Positions 1 through 8,398 of a stretch of DNA of 64,000 bases are shown here, in pieces (within the stretch, counting starts at the first letter, position 1; every line of letters begins with the position of its first letter). The DNA comes from CBDHCC01 sp965219235 (GTDB lineage Bacteria > Pseudomonadota > Alphaproteobacteria > Sphingomonadales > Sphingomonadaceae), in NCBI GenBank assembly GCA_965219235.1, contig OZ244721.1, positions 1,674,001 to 1,738,000 of the forward strand, read 5' to 3'. The notes beneath the pieces were generated by a model that was given only the letters and a program-made list of their open reading frames with translations, made no database searches and had not been told where the DNA came from. A program made the position numbers and the translations under genes.

Positions 1-1607
1 TTGGGCAGGCTCTCGCGGATCACCACCCGGTCCACCCGCTCGTGCTTGCCCAGCCGCGTGTTGAGCCAGTCGCGGATCGCGTCGGCGTCGCCCTCCCCGT
101 CCAGCACGACATAGGCGCGCGGGCGTTCGCCAGCGTAATCATCGGGCAGGCCGAGCACCAGGCATTCGCGGACCTGCGGATGGGTCCGCAGCACCGCCTC
201 GATCTGGCTGGGAAAGACCTTGAAGCCGCCGACCGCGATCATGTCCTTGATCCGGTCGACCACGCGGATGTAGCCGTCGGCGTCGATCGTGCCGACATCG
301 CCGGTCCGGAGCCACCCGTCCGCGAACACGTCGGCGTCCGCATCGGGGCGGTTCCAGTAGCCGGCCATGATCTGCGGCCCCCTGACGGCGATCTCGCCGC
401 GCTCGGCGGCCTCCTTCGACGGGTCGTCCTGGTCGAGCAGCCGCACGCGCGTGCCGGGCAGCGGCTGGCCGATGGTGCCCAGCCGGTTCTCGCCCTCATA
501 GGGGTTGGTCGCCACCACGCCTGAGCTTTCGGTCAGGCCGTAGCCCTCGACCAGCCGGGTGCCGGTCGTACGCTCCCAACGCTCGTGCAGCACCGGGCTG
601 AGCGGCGCGCCGCCGGAGATGCAGATCCTGAGGCTGGAGAAGTCGGTGTCCGCGCAGGCGGGATGGTCGAGCAGCGCCTGGTACATGGTCGGCACGCCCG
701 GCAGGCTGGTGGCGCGGTTCGCCTCGATCGCGTTGAGCGCCTGCCCCGCGTCGAAGCGCGGCAGCATGGCGACCTGCCCGCCGTTCAGCACCGTGCGGTT
801 CAGGACGCAGGTGTTGGCGAAGACATGGAAGAACGGCAGCACCCCCAGGATGCGGTCATGCTCCGGCTGTCCGGCGAGCGGATCGGCGTCGTTCACCTGC
901 GCCGCGTTGGCGTGCAGGTTGGCGTGGGTCAGCATCGCGCCCTTGGGACTGCCGGTCGTGCCGCCGGTGTATTGCAGCAGGGCGACGGCGTGGGGATCGA
1001 GGGTCGGCAGCGCTTCGTCGCCGTCATTCGCCGTCAGATCGGCCCAGCGCGTCACCCGGGCGTCGTCGTCCGGCACGGTGGCGATGTCGCGGCGCTTGAT
1101 CAGCCGATAGGCGAGTGCGGGCACGCGCGGCAGCGCCTCGGCGACGGAGCCGACGATCAGGCGCTCGAGGGAGGAGCGCTCCAGCACCTGCAAAGCGTTG
1201 GGCAGGAGCGCGGTCGCCGACAGCGTGACGAGCACGCTGGTGCCCGAATCCTCGACCTGATGCGCCAGTTCCTCGACCGTATAGAGCGGCGAGAAGTTCA
1301 CCGCGACCGCTCCGGCCGCCATGATCCCGTAGTAGGCGGCGACGTAATGCGGCACGTTGGGCAGATAGAGCCCGACCCGGTCGCCCGCCCTGACCTCCGA
1401 TCGGATCAGGCCGGTGGCGACGCGCCGCACGGCGTCGGCACTCTCGGCGTAGGACCAGCGGCGGCCCTGGAACGTCATCAGCGGCGCGTCGCCCCGCCGC
1501 TTGGCCGACGCGAAGATCATGGCCGGCAGGCTCACCGGATCGTGGGCCGTGGTCCAGGGCACGGGATGGGCGTAGCGGCGGGTCCAGTCGTGTTCGGGCA
1601 TGGTCAT
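1..1607 (-). CDS. Long-chain acyl-CoA synthetase (AMP-binding), 3' end cut off by window edge
   Basis: Adenylate-forming ligase that activates fatty acids to acyl-CoA via an acyl-AMP. Translating the minus strand from ATG at 1607 gives MTMPEHDWTRRYAHPVPWTT and an open frame to the window edge, about 535 codons. The P-loop YTGGTTGSPKGAMLTH, the YGLTESS motif and the hinge region GWLRTGDVG...DRIKDMI are all present in order, so only the last part of the C-terminal lid is missing. A second ATG lies at 1601. It is divergent from the next gene, with about 210 bp between the starts. The family is clear. The substrate (long-chain fatty acid versus another carboxylate) is inferred from overall resemblance to FadD-like proteins. 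Confidence 0.9.
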   Translation of the reverse strand, partial: MTMPEHDWTRRYAHPVPWTTAHDPVSLPAMIFASAKRRGDAPLMTFQGRRWSYAESADAVRRVATGLIRSEVRAGDRVGLYLPNVPHYVAAYYGIMAAGAVAVNFSPLYTVEELAHQVEDSGTSVLVTLSATALLPNALQVLERSSLERLIVGSVAEALPRVPALAYRLIKRRDIATVPDDDARVTRWADLTANDGDEALPTLDPHAVALLQYTGGTTGSPKGAMLTHANLHANAAQVNDADPLAGQPEHDRILGVLPFFHVFANTCVLNRTVLNGGQVAMLPRFDAGQALNAIEANRATSLPGVPTMYQALLDHPACADTDFSSLRICISGGAPLSPVLHERWERTTGTRLVEGYGLTESSGVVATNPYEGENRLGTIGQPLPGTRVRLLDQDDPSKEAAERGEIAVRGPQIMAGYWNRPDADADVFADGWLRTGDVGTIDADGYIRVVDRIKDMIAVGGFKVFPSQIEAVLRTHPQVRECLVLGLPDDYAGERPRAYVVLDGEGDADAIRDWLNTRLGKHERVDRVVIRESLP

Positions 1608-1820
1608 GGACTTAGGTGGCGAGGCGGTGGGCGTCCAGCGAGGCCGGCCGCGCACCCGCGCAAGGGAAGCCTGCGCCGACCACCCGACGCCGGTGCGCGA
1701 CGAAACGAGCCGCTCCGGTGATCCGTCCCGCCCCGGCTCCGCCCCGCCGCAATCCGCTGGCGCTCCCGTGTGCGCTGGCGGACAGTGACGCGGCAGGGGG
1801 TTGGAAAAGGACCCAAACCG

Positions 1821-2282
1821 ATGATCGCACTTCTTTTGGCCCTTCAGGCCACGACGCCTCCGACCGCCTCGCCGATCGAGCCGCCGCCGACCGGGATGCC
1901 CGCGCCGGGCGACACCTCCGCTCCACCGGCACCCGATGCGCCCAGCGTGCCGGCCGAGCCGTCGGCCGACTTCCCGGCGGCCACGATCGACACCAACGGC
2001 GACGGCAGGCCGGACGCCTGGGACCTGAACGGGGACGGCAAGCCCGACGTGTTCGACACCACCGGCGACGGCAAGCCCGACCACGCCGACCGCGACGGCG
2101 ACGGCACGCCGGAGACCGCCGTTCAGCTGCGCCCACGGGAGCCGGGCGACGCCACAACGCCCGATCCCGCCGCTCCCGCCCCCGACATGGGGCCGCCCAC
2201 GCCCGACCGCGCGGCTCCCGCGGGCGACAGCGGGACGGACGGGCCGGACGACCCCTCGCCGGGACATCGCGGCGCCCGCTGA
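1821..2282 (+). CDS. Small secreted protein with thrombospondin type 3 / EF-hand-like calcium repeats
   Basis: About 153 aa. It starts at ATG 1821, preceded by AAAGG at 1806-1810; an in-frame ATG at 1770 has no such site. The N-terminus MIALLLALQA is short and hydrophobic and may be a weak signal peptide. Residues about 55-97 carry four tandem Asp-rich units of the form D-x-N/D-G-D-G-x-P-D, the calcium-binding pattern of thrombospondin type 3 and dockerin-like loops. Both flanks are Pro/Ala/Asp-rich and probably disordered. The function is unknown; calcium binding outside the cytoplasm is inferred from the repeat motif only. Confidence 0.7.
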   Translation: MIALLLALQATTPPTASPIEPPPTGMPAPGDTSAPPAPDAPSVPAEPSADFPAATIDTNGDGRPDAWDLNGDGKPDVFDTTGDGKPDHADRDGDGTPETAVQLRPREPGDATTPDPAAPAPDMGPPTPDRAAPAGDSGTDGPDDPSPGHRGAR

Positions 2283-2326
2283 GCGGCGCTTGACGGTGGG
2301 GCGGCGGCGGGCGCACCGCCGCGCGG

Positions 2327-2701
2327 GTGAGTGACGAGGCCGACCGCGCCGGCGCCATCGCCGATCCCGACCGCGTCCGTGCCGAGCTGATCGGCGCGGC
2401 GCGGCAGGCGCGCGCGGTGAGCTATTCGGAGCTGCTGGCGGCGCTCGGCCACCGCTTCACCCGGCCGAAGATGCGCGCGCTCTGCCGCACGCTCGACCGG
2501 GTGGACGAGGACGCGCGCGTGGCCGGCGAGCCCGAACTGGCGGTGCTGGTGGTGCGTGAGTCGGATCGCCTGCCCGGCCAGGGCTGGTGGGCCGGCTCCG
2601 CGCTCGCCCACGGCCACGTCGGCGCATGGGAGGGACCCGAGGCGGCCGCGCTGATCCGCGAGCTGCAGGGCCGCGCCTTCGACTGGTGGCGGGCGCGGTG
2701 A
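2327..2701 (+). CDS. Conserved hypothetical protein, 124 aa
   Basis: Starts at GTG 2327 (MSDEADRAG). The protein is compact, with helix-rich segments SYSELLAALGHRF and RPKMRALCRTLDRVDEDA that resemble a small winged-helix or DNA-binding fold, then a hydrophobic/Trp-rich C-terminus (GQGWWAG, FDWWRAR). No membrane segment or signal is visible. It lies just upstream of crtY with an 84-bp gap and on the same strand, so co-transcription is possible. I do not recognise a characterised family. Confidence 0.65.
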   Translation: MSDEADRAGAIADPDRVRAELIGAARQARAVSYSELLAALGHRFTRPKMRALCRTLDRVDEDARVAGEPELAVLVVRESDRLPGQGWWAGSALAHGHVGAWEGPEAAALIRELQGRAFDWWRAR

Positions 2702-2785
2702 GGGCGATCCTCCCCGTCCTGAGGAGAACCGGGAGCCCCGCCCCTTGAGCCGCACCCCCCGATCCGCCAAGGCTCGCCTCGCCCC

Positions 2786-3976
2786 ATGACCACCCCGCCG
2801 CCTTCCGACCACAACCGGCCCGTCGATGTCCTGATCCTGGGCGGCGGGCTCGCCGGCGGCCTGACCGCGCTGGCGCTCCACCGGGCGCGGCCGGACCTCA
2901 AGCTGCGGCTGGTCGAGGGCGGCGAGCGGCTGGGCGGCAATCATCTTTGGTCGTTCTTCGACTCCGACATCGCGGAGGGCGACAAGGCGCTGGTCGCCCC
3001 GCTGATCTCGGCGGGCTGGCCCGGCTACGACGTGCGCTTTCCCGACCGCCGCCGCACGCTCGACCAGCGTTATTTCTCCATCGAGAGCGACCGCTTCGAC
3101 GCGCAGCTGCGCGCGCTGCTGCCGCCCGGCACGATCGTCACCGGGCAGGTGGCGACGGAGCTGTCCCCCACCGCTGCCACGCTCGCTTCCGGTGAGCGGA
3201 TCGCGGCGCGCGGCGTGCTGGACGCGCGCGGGCTGGGCGCGCGCGACGCCGACGCGCTGACCGGCGGCTGGCAGGTGTTCCTGGGCCTGCAGCTCGAACT
3301 CACCGAGCCGCACGGCTTGGCACGACCCACCGTCATGGACGCCACGGTGACGCAGCACGACGGCTACCGCTTCGTCTACGTCCTGCCGCTCACCCCCTCG
3401 ACCGTGTTCGTGGAGGACACCTACTATGTCGACGCGCCGGCGCTCGACGCCCCGGCGCTGCGCCGGCGGATCGGCAAATACGTCGAGGCGCGCGGCTGGC
3501 AGGTGAGCCGGGTGCTGCGGGAGGAGACGGGCGTGCTGCCGGTCGTCACCGGCGGCTCCTTCGACCGGCTGTGGGGCGTCGACGGCGTGGCGAAGATCGG
3601 CGCGCGCGGCGGGTTCTTCCACCCGCTGACCAGCTACTCGCTGCCCGACGCGGTGCGCACCGCCAGTGCGATCGCGGCGATGGACGACCTGTCCGCTCCG
3701 GCGCTGCACGGCACGCTGCACATGCGGGCGAAGGCGCATTGGCGGGACGGCTGGTACTACCGGCTGTTGAGCGCGATGCTGTTCGACGCGGCGAAGCCGG
3801 CCGAACGCTGGCGGGTGCTCGACCATTTCTACCGGCTGGACGAGGACCTCGTCGCGCGCTTCTATGCGGGCCGGTCCACATGGGGCGATCGCGCGCGCAT
3901 CTTGGCCGGTCGCCCGCCCGTCCCCATCTCACGGGCTCTGGCGACCCTCGCCGGTCGCCTGAAAGGACCTGCATGA
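2786..3976 (+). CDS. crtY: Lycopene beta-cyclase
   Basis: Flavoprotein of the CrtY type that closes both ends of lycopene to beta-ionone rings, giving beta-carotene at the inner membrane. It is 396 aa, normal for bacterial CrtY. The N-terminal dinucleotide-binding fold is VLILGGGLAGGLTALAL (about residues 14-30), followed by the family pattern GGNHLWSFF and, later, YRFVYVLPLTPSTVFVEDTYY. The stop codon overlaps the crtI start by 4 bp (ATGA), so the two are translationally coupled. The start ATG 2786 follows a GC-rich leader without a strong ribosome-binding site. Confidence 0.95.
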   Translation: MTTPPPSDHNRPVDVLILGGGLAGGLTALALHRARPDLKLRLVEGGERLGGNHLWSFFDSDIAEGDKALVAPLISAGWPGYDVRFPDRRRTLDQRYFSIESDRFDAQLRALLPPGTIVTGQVATELSPTAATLASGERIAARGVLDARGLGARDADALTGGWQVFLGLQLELTEPHGLARPTVMDATVTQHDGYRFVYVLPLTPSTVFVEDTYYVDAPALDAPALRRRIGKYVEARGWQVSRVLREETGVLPVVTGGSFDRLWGVDGVAKIGARGGFFHPLTSYSLPDAVRTASAIAAMDDLSAPALHGTLHMRAKAHWRDGWYYRLLSAMLFDAAKPAERWRVLDHFYRLDEDLVARFYAGRSTWGDRARILAGRPPVPISRALATLAGRLKGPA

Positions 3977-5511
3977 GTTCGGTCGCCCCCATCGCCGTCA
4001 CCAACGGTCCGGTCGCGCTGCCCACCGCGCCGCGCACCGCCGTCGTGATCGGCTCCGGCTTCGGCGGCCTGGCGCTCGCCATCCGCCTGCAATCGGCGGG
4101 CATCCAGACGACGGTGGTGGAGGCGCGCGACAAGCCTGGTGGGCGGGCGTATTACTGGGAGCGGGACGGCTTCACATTCGACGCAGGCCCGACCGTCATC
4201 ACCGATCCGCCGTGCCTGAAGGAGCTGTGGGAGCTGTCCGGTCACGACATGGCCGAGGATGTGGAACTGAGGGAGGTCACCCCCTTCTACCGCCTCCACT
4301 GGCCCGACGGCACGACCTTCGACTATTCCAACGACGAGCCGAAGCTGAAGGCGGAGATCGAGAAGCTGAACCCGGCCGACGTGGCGGGCTACGATCGCTT
4401 CCTCGATTATTCCGCCGGCGTGTTCCGCGACGGGTACGAAGAGCTGGGCCATGTCGCCTTCCTGGACTTCGCATCCATGATCAAGGCCGCGCCCAAGCTG
4501 ATGAAGCATCAGGCTTGGCGTTCGGTCTATTCGATCGTGTCCAGCTACGTGGAGAACGAGAAGCTGCGCCAGGCGCTCTCCTTCCACACGCTTCTCGTGG
4601 GCGGCAATCCGATGACCACCAGCGCCATCTACGCGCTCATTCACAAGCTGGAGAAAGATGGCGGGGTGTGGTTCGCGATGGGCGGCACCAACCGGCTGGT
4701 GGCCGGCATGGTCACTCATTTCGAGCGGCTGGGCGGCCGCATGATCGTGGGCGACCCCGTGGTCGAGATCGAATCGCTGGGCGACCGGGCGACCGGGGTG
4801 CGGACGAAGAGCGGAGAGGCGATCACCGCCGACGCGGTCGCCACCAACGGCGACATCGTCCACTCCTACCAGGACCTGCTGAAGTCCAGGCGGGGCGTGC
4901 GCGCGACCGCCAGCCTGAAGAAGAAGCGCTTCTCGCCCTCGCTGTTCGTGGTGCATTTCGGGGTGAAGGGCACCTGGCCCGGCATCCCGCACCACATGAT
5001 CCTGTTCGGCCCGCGCTATGCCGGGTTGCTCAAGGACATCTACGAGCATGGTGTGCTGAGCGGCGACTTCTCGCTCTACCTCCACCACCCGACCGTCACC
5101 GATCCGTCGATGGCGCCCGAGGGCATGAGCACCTTCTACGCGCTGGCGCCCGTGCCGAACCTCGGCCAGTCGCCGGTGGACTGGGCGGAGGTCGGGCCGA
5201 TCTTGGAAAAGCGCATCCTGGACGAGATCGGCCGCCGCCTGATCCCCGACATCCACAGCCGCATCGTGACCAAGTTCCACTACACGCCCAAGGATTTCGA
5301 GACCGACCTGAGCGCGTACCAGGGCACCGCCTTCTCGCTCCAGCCGCTGTTGACCCAGAGCGCCTGGTTCCGGGTCCACAACCGCGACGACGAGGTCAGG
5401 AATCTTTACTTCGTGGGCGCGGGCACCCATCCCGGCGCGGGCATCCCCGGCGTGGTGGGGAGCGCCAAGGCGACGGCCAAGCTGATGGTCGAGGATCTGG
5501 GGGTTCGGTGA
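3973..5511 (+). CDS. crtI: Phytoene desaturase (lycopene-forming)
   Basis: FAD-dependent CrtI that desaturates phytoene to lycopene in four steps. It is 512 aa from ATG 3973, which overlaps the crtY stop and follows AAAGGACC. The N-terminal FAD fold VVIGSGFGGLALAIRLQSAG is at about residues 29-48, followed by GGRAYYWERDGFTFDAGPT. The carotenoid-oxidase C-terminal signature NLYFVGAGTHPGAGIPGVV is intact. The open frame runs upstream through crtY in another phase, but the coupled ATG is the natural start. Its neighbours crtY and crtB confirm the pathway. Confidence 0.96.
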   Translation: MSSVAPIAVTNGPVALPTAPRTAVVIGSGFGGLALAIRLQSAGIQTTVVEARDKPGGRAYYWERDGFTFDAGPTVITDPPCLKELWELSGHDMAEDVELREVTPFYRLHWPDGTTFDYSNDEPKLKAEIEKLNPADVAGYDRFLDYSAGVFRDGYEELGHVAFLDFASMIKAAPKLMKHQAWRSVYSIVSSYVENEKLRQALSFHTLLVGGNPMTTSAIYALIHKLEKDGGVWFAMGGTNRLVAGMVTHFERLGGRMIVGDPVVEIESLGDRATGVRTKSGEAITADAVATNGDIVHSYQDLLKSRRGVRATASLKKKRFSPSLFVVHFGVKGTWPGIPHHMILFGPRYAGLLKDIYEHGVLSGDFSLYLHHPTVTDPSMAPEGMSTFYALAPVPNLGQSPVDWAEVGPILEKRILDEIGRRLIPDIHSRIVTKFHYTPKDFETDLSAYQGTAFSLQPLLTQSAWFRVHNRDDEVRNLYFVGAGTHPGAGIPGVVGSAKATAKLMVEDLGVR

Positions 5512-5520
5512 AACCGTGGT

Positions 5521-5815
5521 TCCTCCCCGAGCTTGCTCGGGGAGGGGAACCGCCAGCCGCGGGCTGGTGATGGAGGGGTCCCGCCGCGCGCAGTCACCAT
5601 GGCTTGATGACATTGGATCGAACCGTCCCCGTCTTTGCGAGCGAAGCGAAGCAACCCAGACCGGCGCGGGCATCCTGGATCGCCGCGTCGCTTCGCTCCT
5701 CGCGAGGACGATCCAACGTGACGTCATCCTGCTCCAGGGCATTCTCTTGGCAGCTTGGGTTGCCCCTCCACCACCCTGCGGGTGGTCCCCCTCCCCAAGC
5801 AAGCTTGGGGAGGGA
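5521..5815. repeat. Composite inverted repeat with a second repeat nested inside
   Basis: Fills most of the 395-bp gap between crtI and the LOG gene. The left unit (5521-5579) is a hairpin CTCCCCGAGCTTGCTCGGGGAG followed by a smaller hairpin and TGGAGGGG. The right unit (5762-5815) is the same arrangement inverted, CCCCTCCACC...CTCCCCAAGCAAGCTTGGGGAG. The same bipartite unit recurs at 7429-7588 and 32853-32971, so this is a dispersed family. It probably folds as a large RNA hairpin and could act as a transcription-termination or RNA-stability element. No ORF is credible here. Confidence 0.75.
5623..5710. repeat. Imperfect inverted repeat (GCGAGCGAAGCGAAGC type) nested in the composite repeat
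   Basis: The arms are CGTC...TTTGCGAGCGAAGCGAAGC on the left and GCGTCGCTTCGCTCCTCGCGAGGACG on the right, separated by a short centre containing AACCCAGA and TCCTGGAT as a second inner inverted pair. Elements of this sort (good match to 'CGTCATTGCGAGCGAAGCGAAGCA') are familiar between genes of alphaproteobacteria. It sits between the two halves of the larger composite repeat, suggesting one element inserted into another. That order of events is inference. Confidence 0.65.
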
Positions 5816-5906
5816 TGACGGCCACCTCCGTTCGACAGCGTAGGAACCAGCCAAGACCGGACGGAACGGGTTCGAGATTGGCGCACAAGGCTCTAAGGGG
5901 CTGGCA

Positions 5907-6500
5907 ATGACGCCCCCCTTCACCCGCCTCGCGCTCTATTGCGGCTCCGCCACGCCGGCCGATCCACTCTACATGGACACCGCCGCCGCCGTCGGCCGCC
6001 AGCTCGCCGAGCGCGGCATCGGCGTCGTCTATGGCGGCGGTCGCCTGGGCCTGATGGGGGCGCTCGCGGACGCGGCGCTGGCGGCGGGGGGCGAGGTGAT
6101 CGGGGTGATCCCCCACGCGCTCGCCCGCGCGGAGGTGGCGCACACCGGCTGCACCGAGCTGATCCGCGTGGACACCATGCACGAGCGAAAGGCGAAGTTC
6201 ACCGAACTGTCCGATGGTTTCGTCACCCTGCCGGGCGGCGTCGGCACGATGGACGAACTGTGGGAGGCGGTCAGCTGGGCGCAGCTCGGCTATCACGCCA
6301 AGCCGGTGGGGCTGCTGAACGTCGGCGGCTTCTACGACCACCTCGTGGCCTTCCGCGACACGATGATCGCCACCGGCTTCATCCGCCCGGCGCACGAGCG
6401 CATCCTGACCGTCGCCGACACGCTGGACGAGCTGCTGGCGGCGATGGCCGACAACCATCCTCCGCGCTCGATCTTCGCGATGGAAACGGACGAGCTGTGA
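5907..6500 (+). CDS. LOG-family (TIGR00730) nucleoside 5'-monophosphate phosphoribohydrolase
   Basis: A 197-aa Rossmann-fold protein of the LOG/YvdD family, which cleaves ribose phosphate from AMP-type nucleotides, including cytokinin ribotides. The signature PGGVGTMDELWEAVSWAQLG and the preceding MHERKAKF give the catalytic Arg and Glu and the phosphate-binding loop; YGGGRLGLMG is near residue 45. The stop overlaps the GTG start of crtB by 4 bp, so it is translated together with crtB. The physiological substrate in this organism is unknown. Annotation as a lysine decarboxylase would be the old family misnomer. Confidence 0.9.
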   Translation: MTPPFTRLALYCGSATPADPLYMDTAAAVGRQLAERGIGVVYGGGRLGLMGALADAALAAGGEVIGVIPHALARAEVAHTGCTELIRVDTMHERKAKFTELSDGFVTLPGGVGTMDELWEAVSWAQLGYHAKPVGLLNVGGFYDHLVAFRDTMIATGFIRPAHERILTVADTLDELLAAMADNHPPRSIFAMETDEL

Positions 6501-7417
6501 CCCGCGAGGGCCTGGTGGAACATGCGCGGACGACCATCGCGGCCGGGTCGAGGTCGTTCGCCGCCGCGTCGAAGCTGTTCGATCCGGTGACGCGGGAGCG
6601 CGCCTGGCTGCTCTATGCCTGGTGTCGCCATTGCGACGACCTGGCCGACGGGCAGGTGATGGGCGGCGCGCTCGGCTGTGTGCCGGACCCTGTGGAGCGC
6701 ATCAGCGTCATGCGCGGTTGCACCGCCAAGGCGCTCTCGGGGCAGGAGACGGGGGAGGCCGCCTTCGACTGCCTCGGTATCGTCGCGCGGGAGTGCCGCC
6801 TGCCACCCGCCGTGGTCGAGGACGTGCTCGCCGGCTTCGCGCTCGACGCCGCCGACTGGCGGCCACGGACGGAGGGCGACCTGCACCAGTACTGCTACCA
6901 CGTGGCGGGCGCGGTCGGCGTGCTGATGGCGATGGTGATGGGGGTGGAGCCCGACGACGGCGACACGCTCGATCGCGCCTGCGACCTGGGCCTGGCCTTC
7001 CAGCTCGCCAACATCGCGCGCGACGTGGAGGAGGACGACCGGGCGGGGCGCTGCTACCTGCCGCTCGACTGGCTGGTGGAGGCCGACATCGAGCCCGGTC
7101 AGCACCTGAAGCCGTGGCACCGGGACAGGCTGGTCGCCATCGTCCGCCGGCTGTGCGACCAGGCGGAGCGCTACGAGGCCTCGGCCCGCGTCGGCGCGGC
7201 CCGCCTGCCCTTCCGCTCGCGCTGGGCGGTGCTGGCGGCGGCCGGCATCTATGGCGACATCGCGCGCGGTGTGCGCCGCCGGGGCGCGCACGCCTGGGAC
7301 CACCGCGAGGTGACGAGCCGCGCCGCCAAGCTCGCCTGGGTCGCCAGGGCCGCGGTCCAGGCGCGGAGTGCGCCGACGGATGCGGGCCGCGAAGGGCTGT
7401 GGACGCGGCAGGGGTAA
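6497..7417 (+). CDS. crtB: Phytoene synthase
   Basis: Condenses two geranylgeranyl diphosphates to phytoene, the first committed carotenoid step. It is 306 aa from GTG 6497, overlapping the upstream stop (GTGA). Both Asp-rich Mg-diphosphate motifs are visible: HCDDLAD (about residue 47) and LANIARDVEEDDRAGRCYLP (about residue 170). The squalene/phytoene synthase fold covers the whole length. Placement downstream of crtI, with a LOG gene between, means crtB expression depends on the LOG transcript or on a promoter inside the repeat-filled gap. Confidence 0.95.
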   Translation: MTREGLVEHARTTIAAGSRSFAAASKLFDPVTRERAWLLYAWCRHCDDLADGQVMGGALGCVPDPVERISVMRGCTAKALSGQETGEAAFDCLGIVARECRLPPAVVEDVLAGFALDAADWRPRTEGDLHQYCYHVAGAVGVLMAMVMGVEPDDGDTLDRACDLGLAFQLANIARDVEEDDRAGRCYLPLDWLVEADIEPGQHLKPWHRDRLVAIVRRLCDQAERYEASARVGAARLPFRSRWAVLAAAGIYGDIARGVRRRGAHAWDHREVTSRAAKLAWVARAAVQARSAPTDAGREGLWTRQG

Positions 7418-7428
7418 TGGAGGTTAAA

Positions 7429-7588
7429 TCCTCCCCAGGCTTGCTTGGGGAGGGGAACCGCTCGCAGAGCGGTGGAGGGGCGGGCTCCGACTGCCCAACC
7501 CGCCGGCTTTCCCCGAGTGCCGCTCCACACCCCTCCACCATCAGCTGCGGGCTGGCGGTCCCCCTCCCCGAGCCAAGCTCGGGGAGGA
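7429..7588. repeat. Composite inverted hairpin repeat after crtB
   Basis: Same family as the crtI-LOG gap. The left unit is CTCCCCAGGCTTGCTTGGGGAG with GAACCGCTCGCAGAGCGGTGGAGGGG; the right unit is its inverse, CCCCTCCACCATCAGC...CTCCCCGAGCCAAGCTCGGGGAG. Nearly all of the 222 bp between crtB and the hydroxylase gene is this element. A terminator-like role after crtB is plausible because each half is a strong stem, but the T-run is poor. Confidence 0.75.
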
Positions 7589-7639
7589 TGCTCTCTCCCC
7601 GGCTTCCCCCATCCCACCAACCCCGCTAAGCCTACCCTC

Positions 7640-8398
7640 ATGTCCGCGCTGCCCGCCATCCTCGCCTCCGCGCTCGCCATGACGGCGATCGTGGTGGCTC
7701 GCTATGCGGTCACCTCGGGCGGCTTCGCCTGGCTGACGGAGCGGGTTCGGCCCGGCCTGTATGACGGCCTCAAGCCGCAGATGGGGCGTGAGGTCGCCTG
7801 GTCGCTCGCCTCCGCGCTGATCTATGGCGTGCCGGCGGGAATCGTGATGTGGGGCTGGCGGGCGCGCGGCTGGACGCGGATCTACGACGACGTGGGGGAG
7901 CGCTCGCTGCTCTGGCTGCCCGTCTCCGTGCTTCTTTACCTGCTGGCGCACGACACCTGGTTCTACTGGACGCACCGCTGGATGCACCGACCGCGGTGGT
8001 TCCGGATCGCGCACGCCGTCCACCACGACAGCCGCCCGCCGACCGCCTGGGCCGCCATGAGCTTCCACCCGATCGAGGCCGCCACCGGCGCGGTCGTCAT
8101 CCCGCTCCTCCTCTTCCTCATCCCCATCCACGTGGCCGCGCTGGGCGTGGTGCTGACGGTGATGACGGTGATGGGGGTCACGAACCACATGGGCTGGGAC
8201 ATGTTCCCGCGCGCCTGGCGCGAGGGACCGCTCGGCCGCTGGATCATCACCGCCAGCCACCACGGCCTGCATCACGAGCGCTACCAGTGCAACTACGGCC
8301 TCTATTTCCGCCATTGGGACCGGCTGTGCGGCACCGACCGGGGCTTGAGCGCGCTGGAGCCGCGCCGGCCGCGGGCACCGGCGCGCGCGCGCGCGTGA
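7640..8398 (+). CDS. Sterol desaturase / fatty acid hydroxylase superfamily membrane protein, likely carotenoid-ring hydroxylase
   Basis: A 252-aa integral membrane di-iron oxygenase. The His-box series is complete: HDTWFYWTHRWMH, HAVHH, NHMGWD and HHGLHHERYQCNYG. Several hydrophobic helices precede and separate the boxes. It is not the short CrtZ type. Given its place directly after crtB, it may hydroxylate the beta-ionone ring (for example a CrtG-like 2,2'-hydroxylase of the nostoxanthin route or a 3-hydroxylase), but the exact reaction is inferred from context. The C-terminus ends in an Ala/Arg run coded by a (GC)n tract, and the stop overlaps the next GTG start by 4 bp. Confidence 0.85.
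   Translation: MSALPAILASALAMTAIVVARYAVTSGGFAWLTERVRPGLYDGLKPQMGREVAWSLASALIYGVPAGIVMWGWRARGWTRIYDDVGERSLLWLPVSVLLYLLAHDTWFYWTHRWMHRPRWFRIAHAVHHDSRPPTAWAAMSFHPIEAATGAVVIPLLLFLIPIHVAALGVVLTVMTVMGVTNHMGWDMFPRAWREGPLGRWIITASHHGLHHERYQCNYGLYFRHWDRLCGTDRGLSALEPRRPRAPARARA

Noticed and set aside
2123..3826. A 567-codon minus-strand frame over the crtY region
   Set aside because: Antisense to crtY with low-complexity Arg/Ala/Gln composition.
5623..5710. tRNA-like or CRISPR-like structure
   Set aside because: No cloverleaf, no conserved anticodon arm and no regular spacers; it is an inverted repeat.
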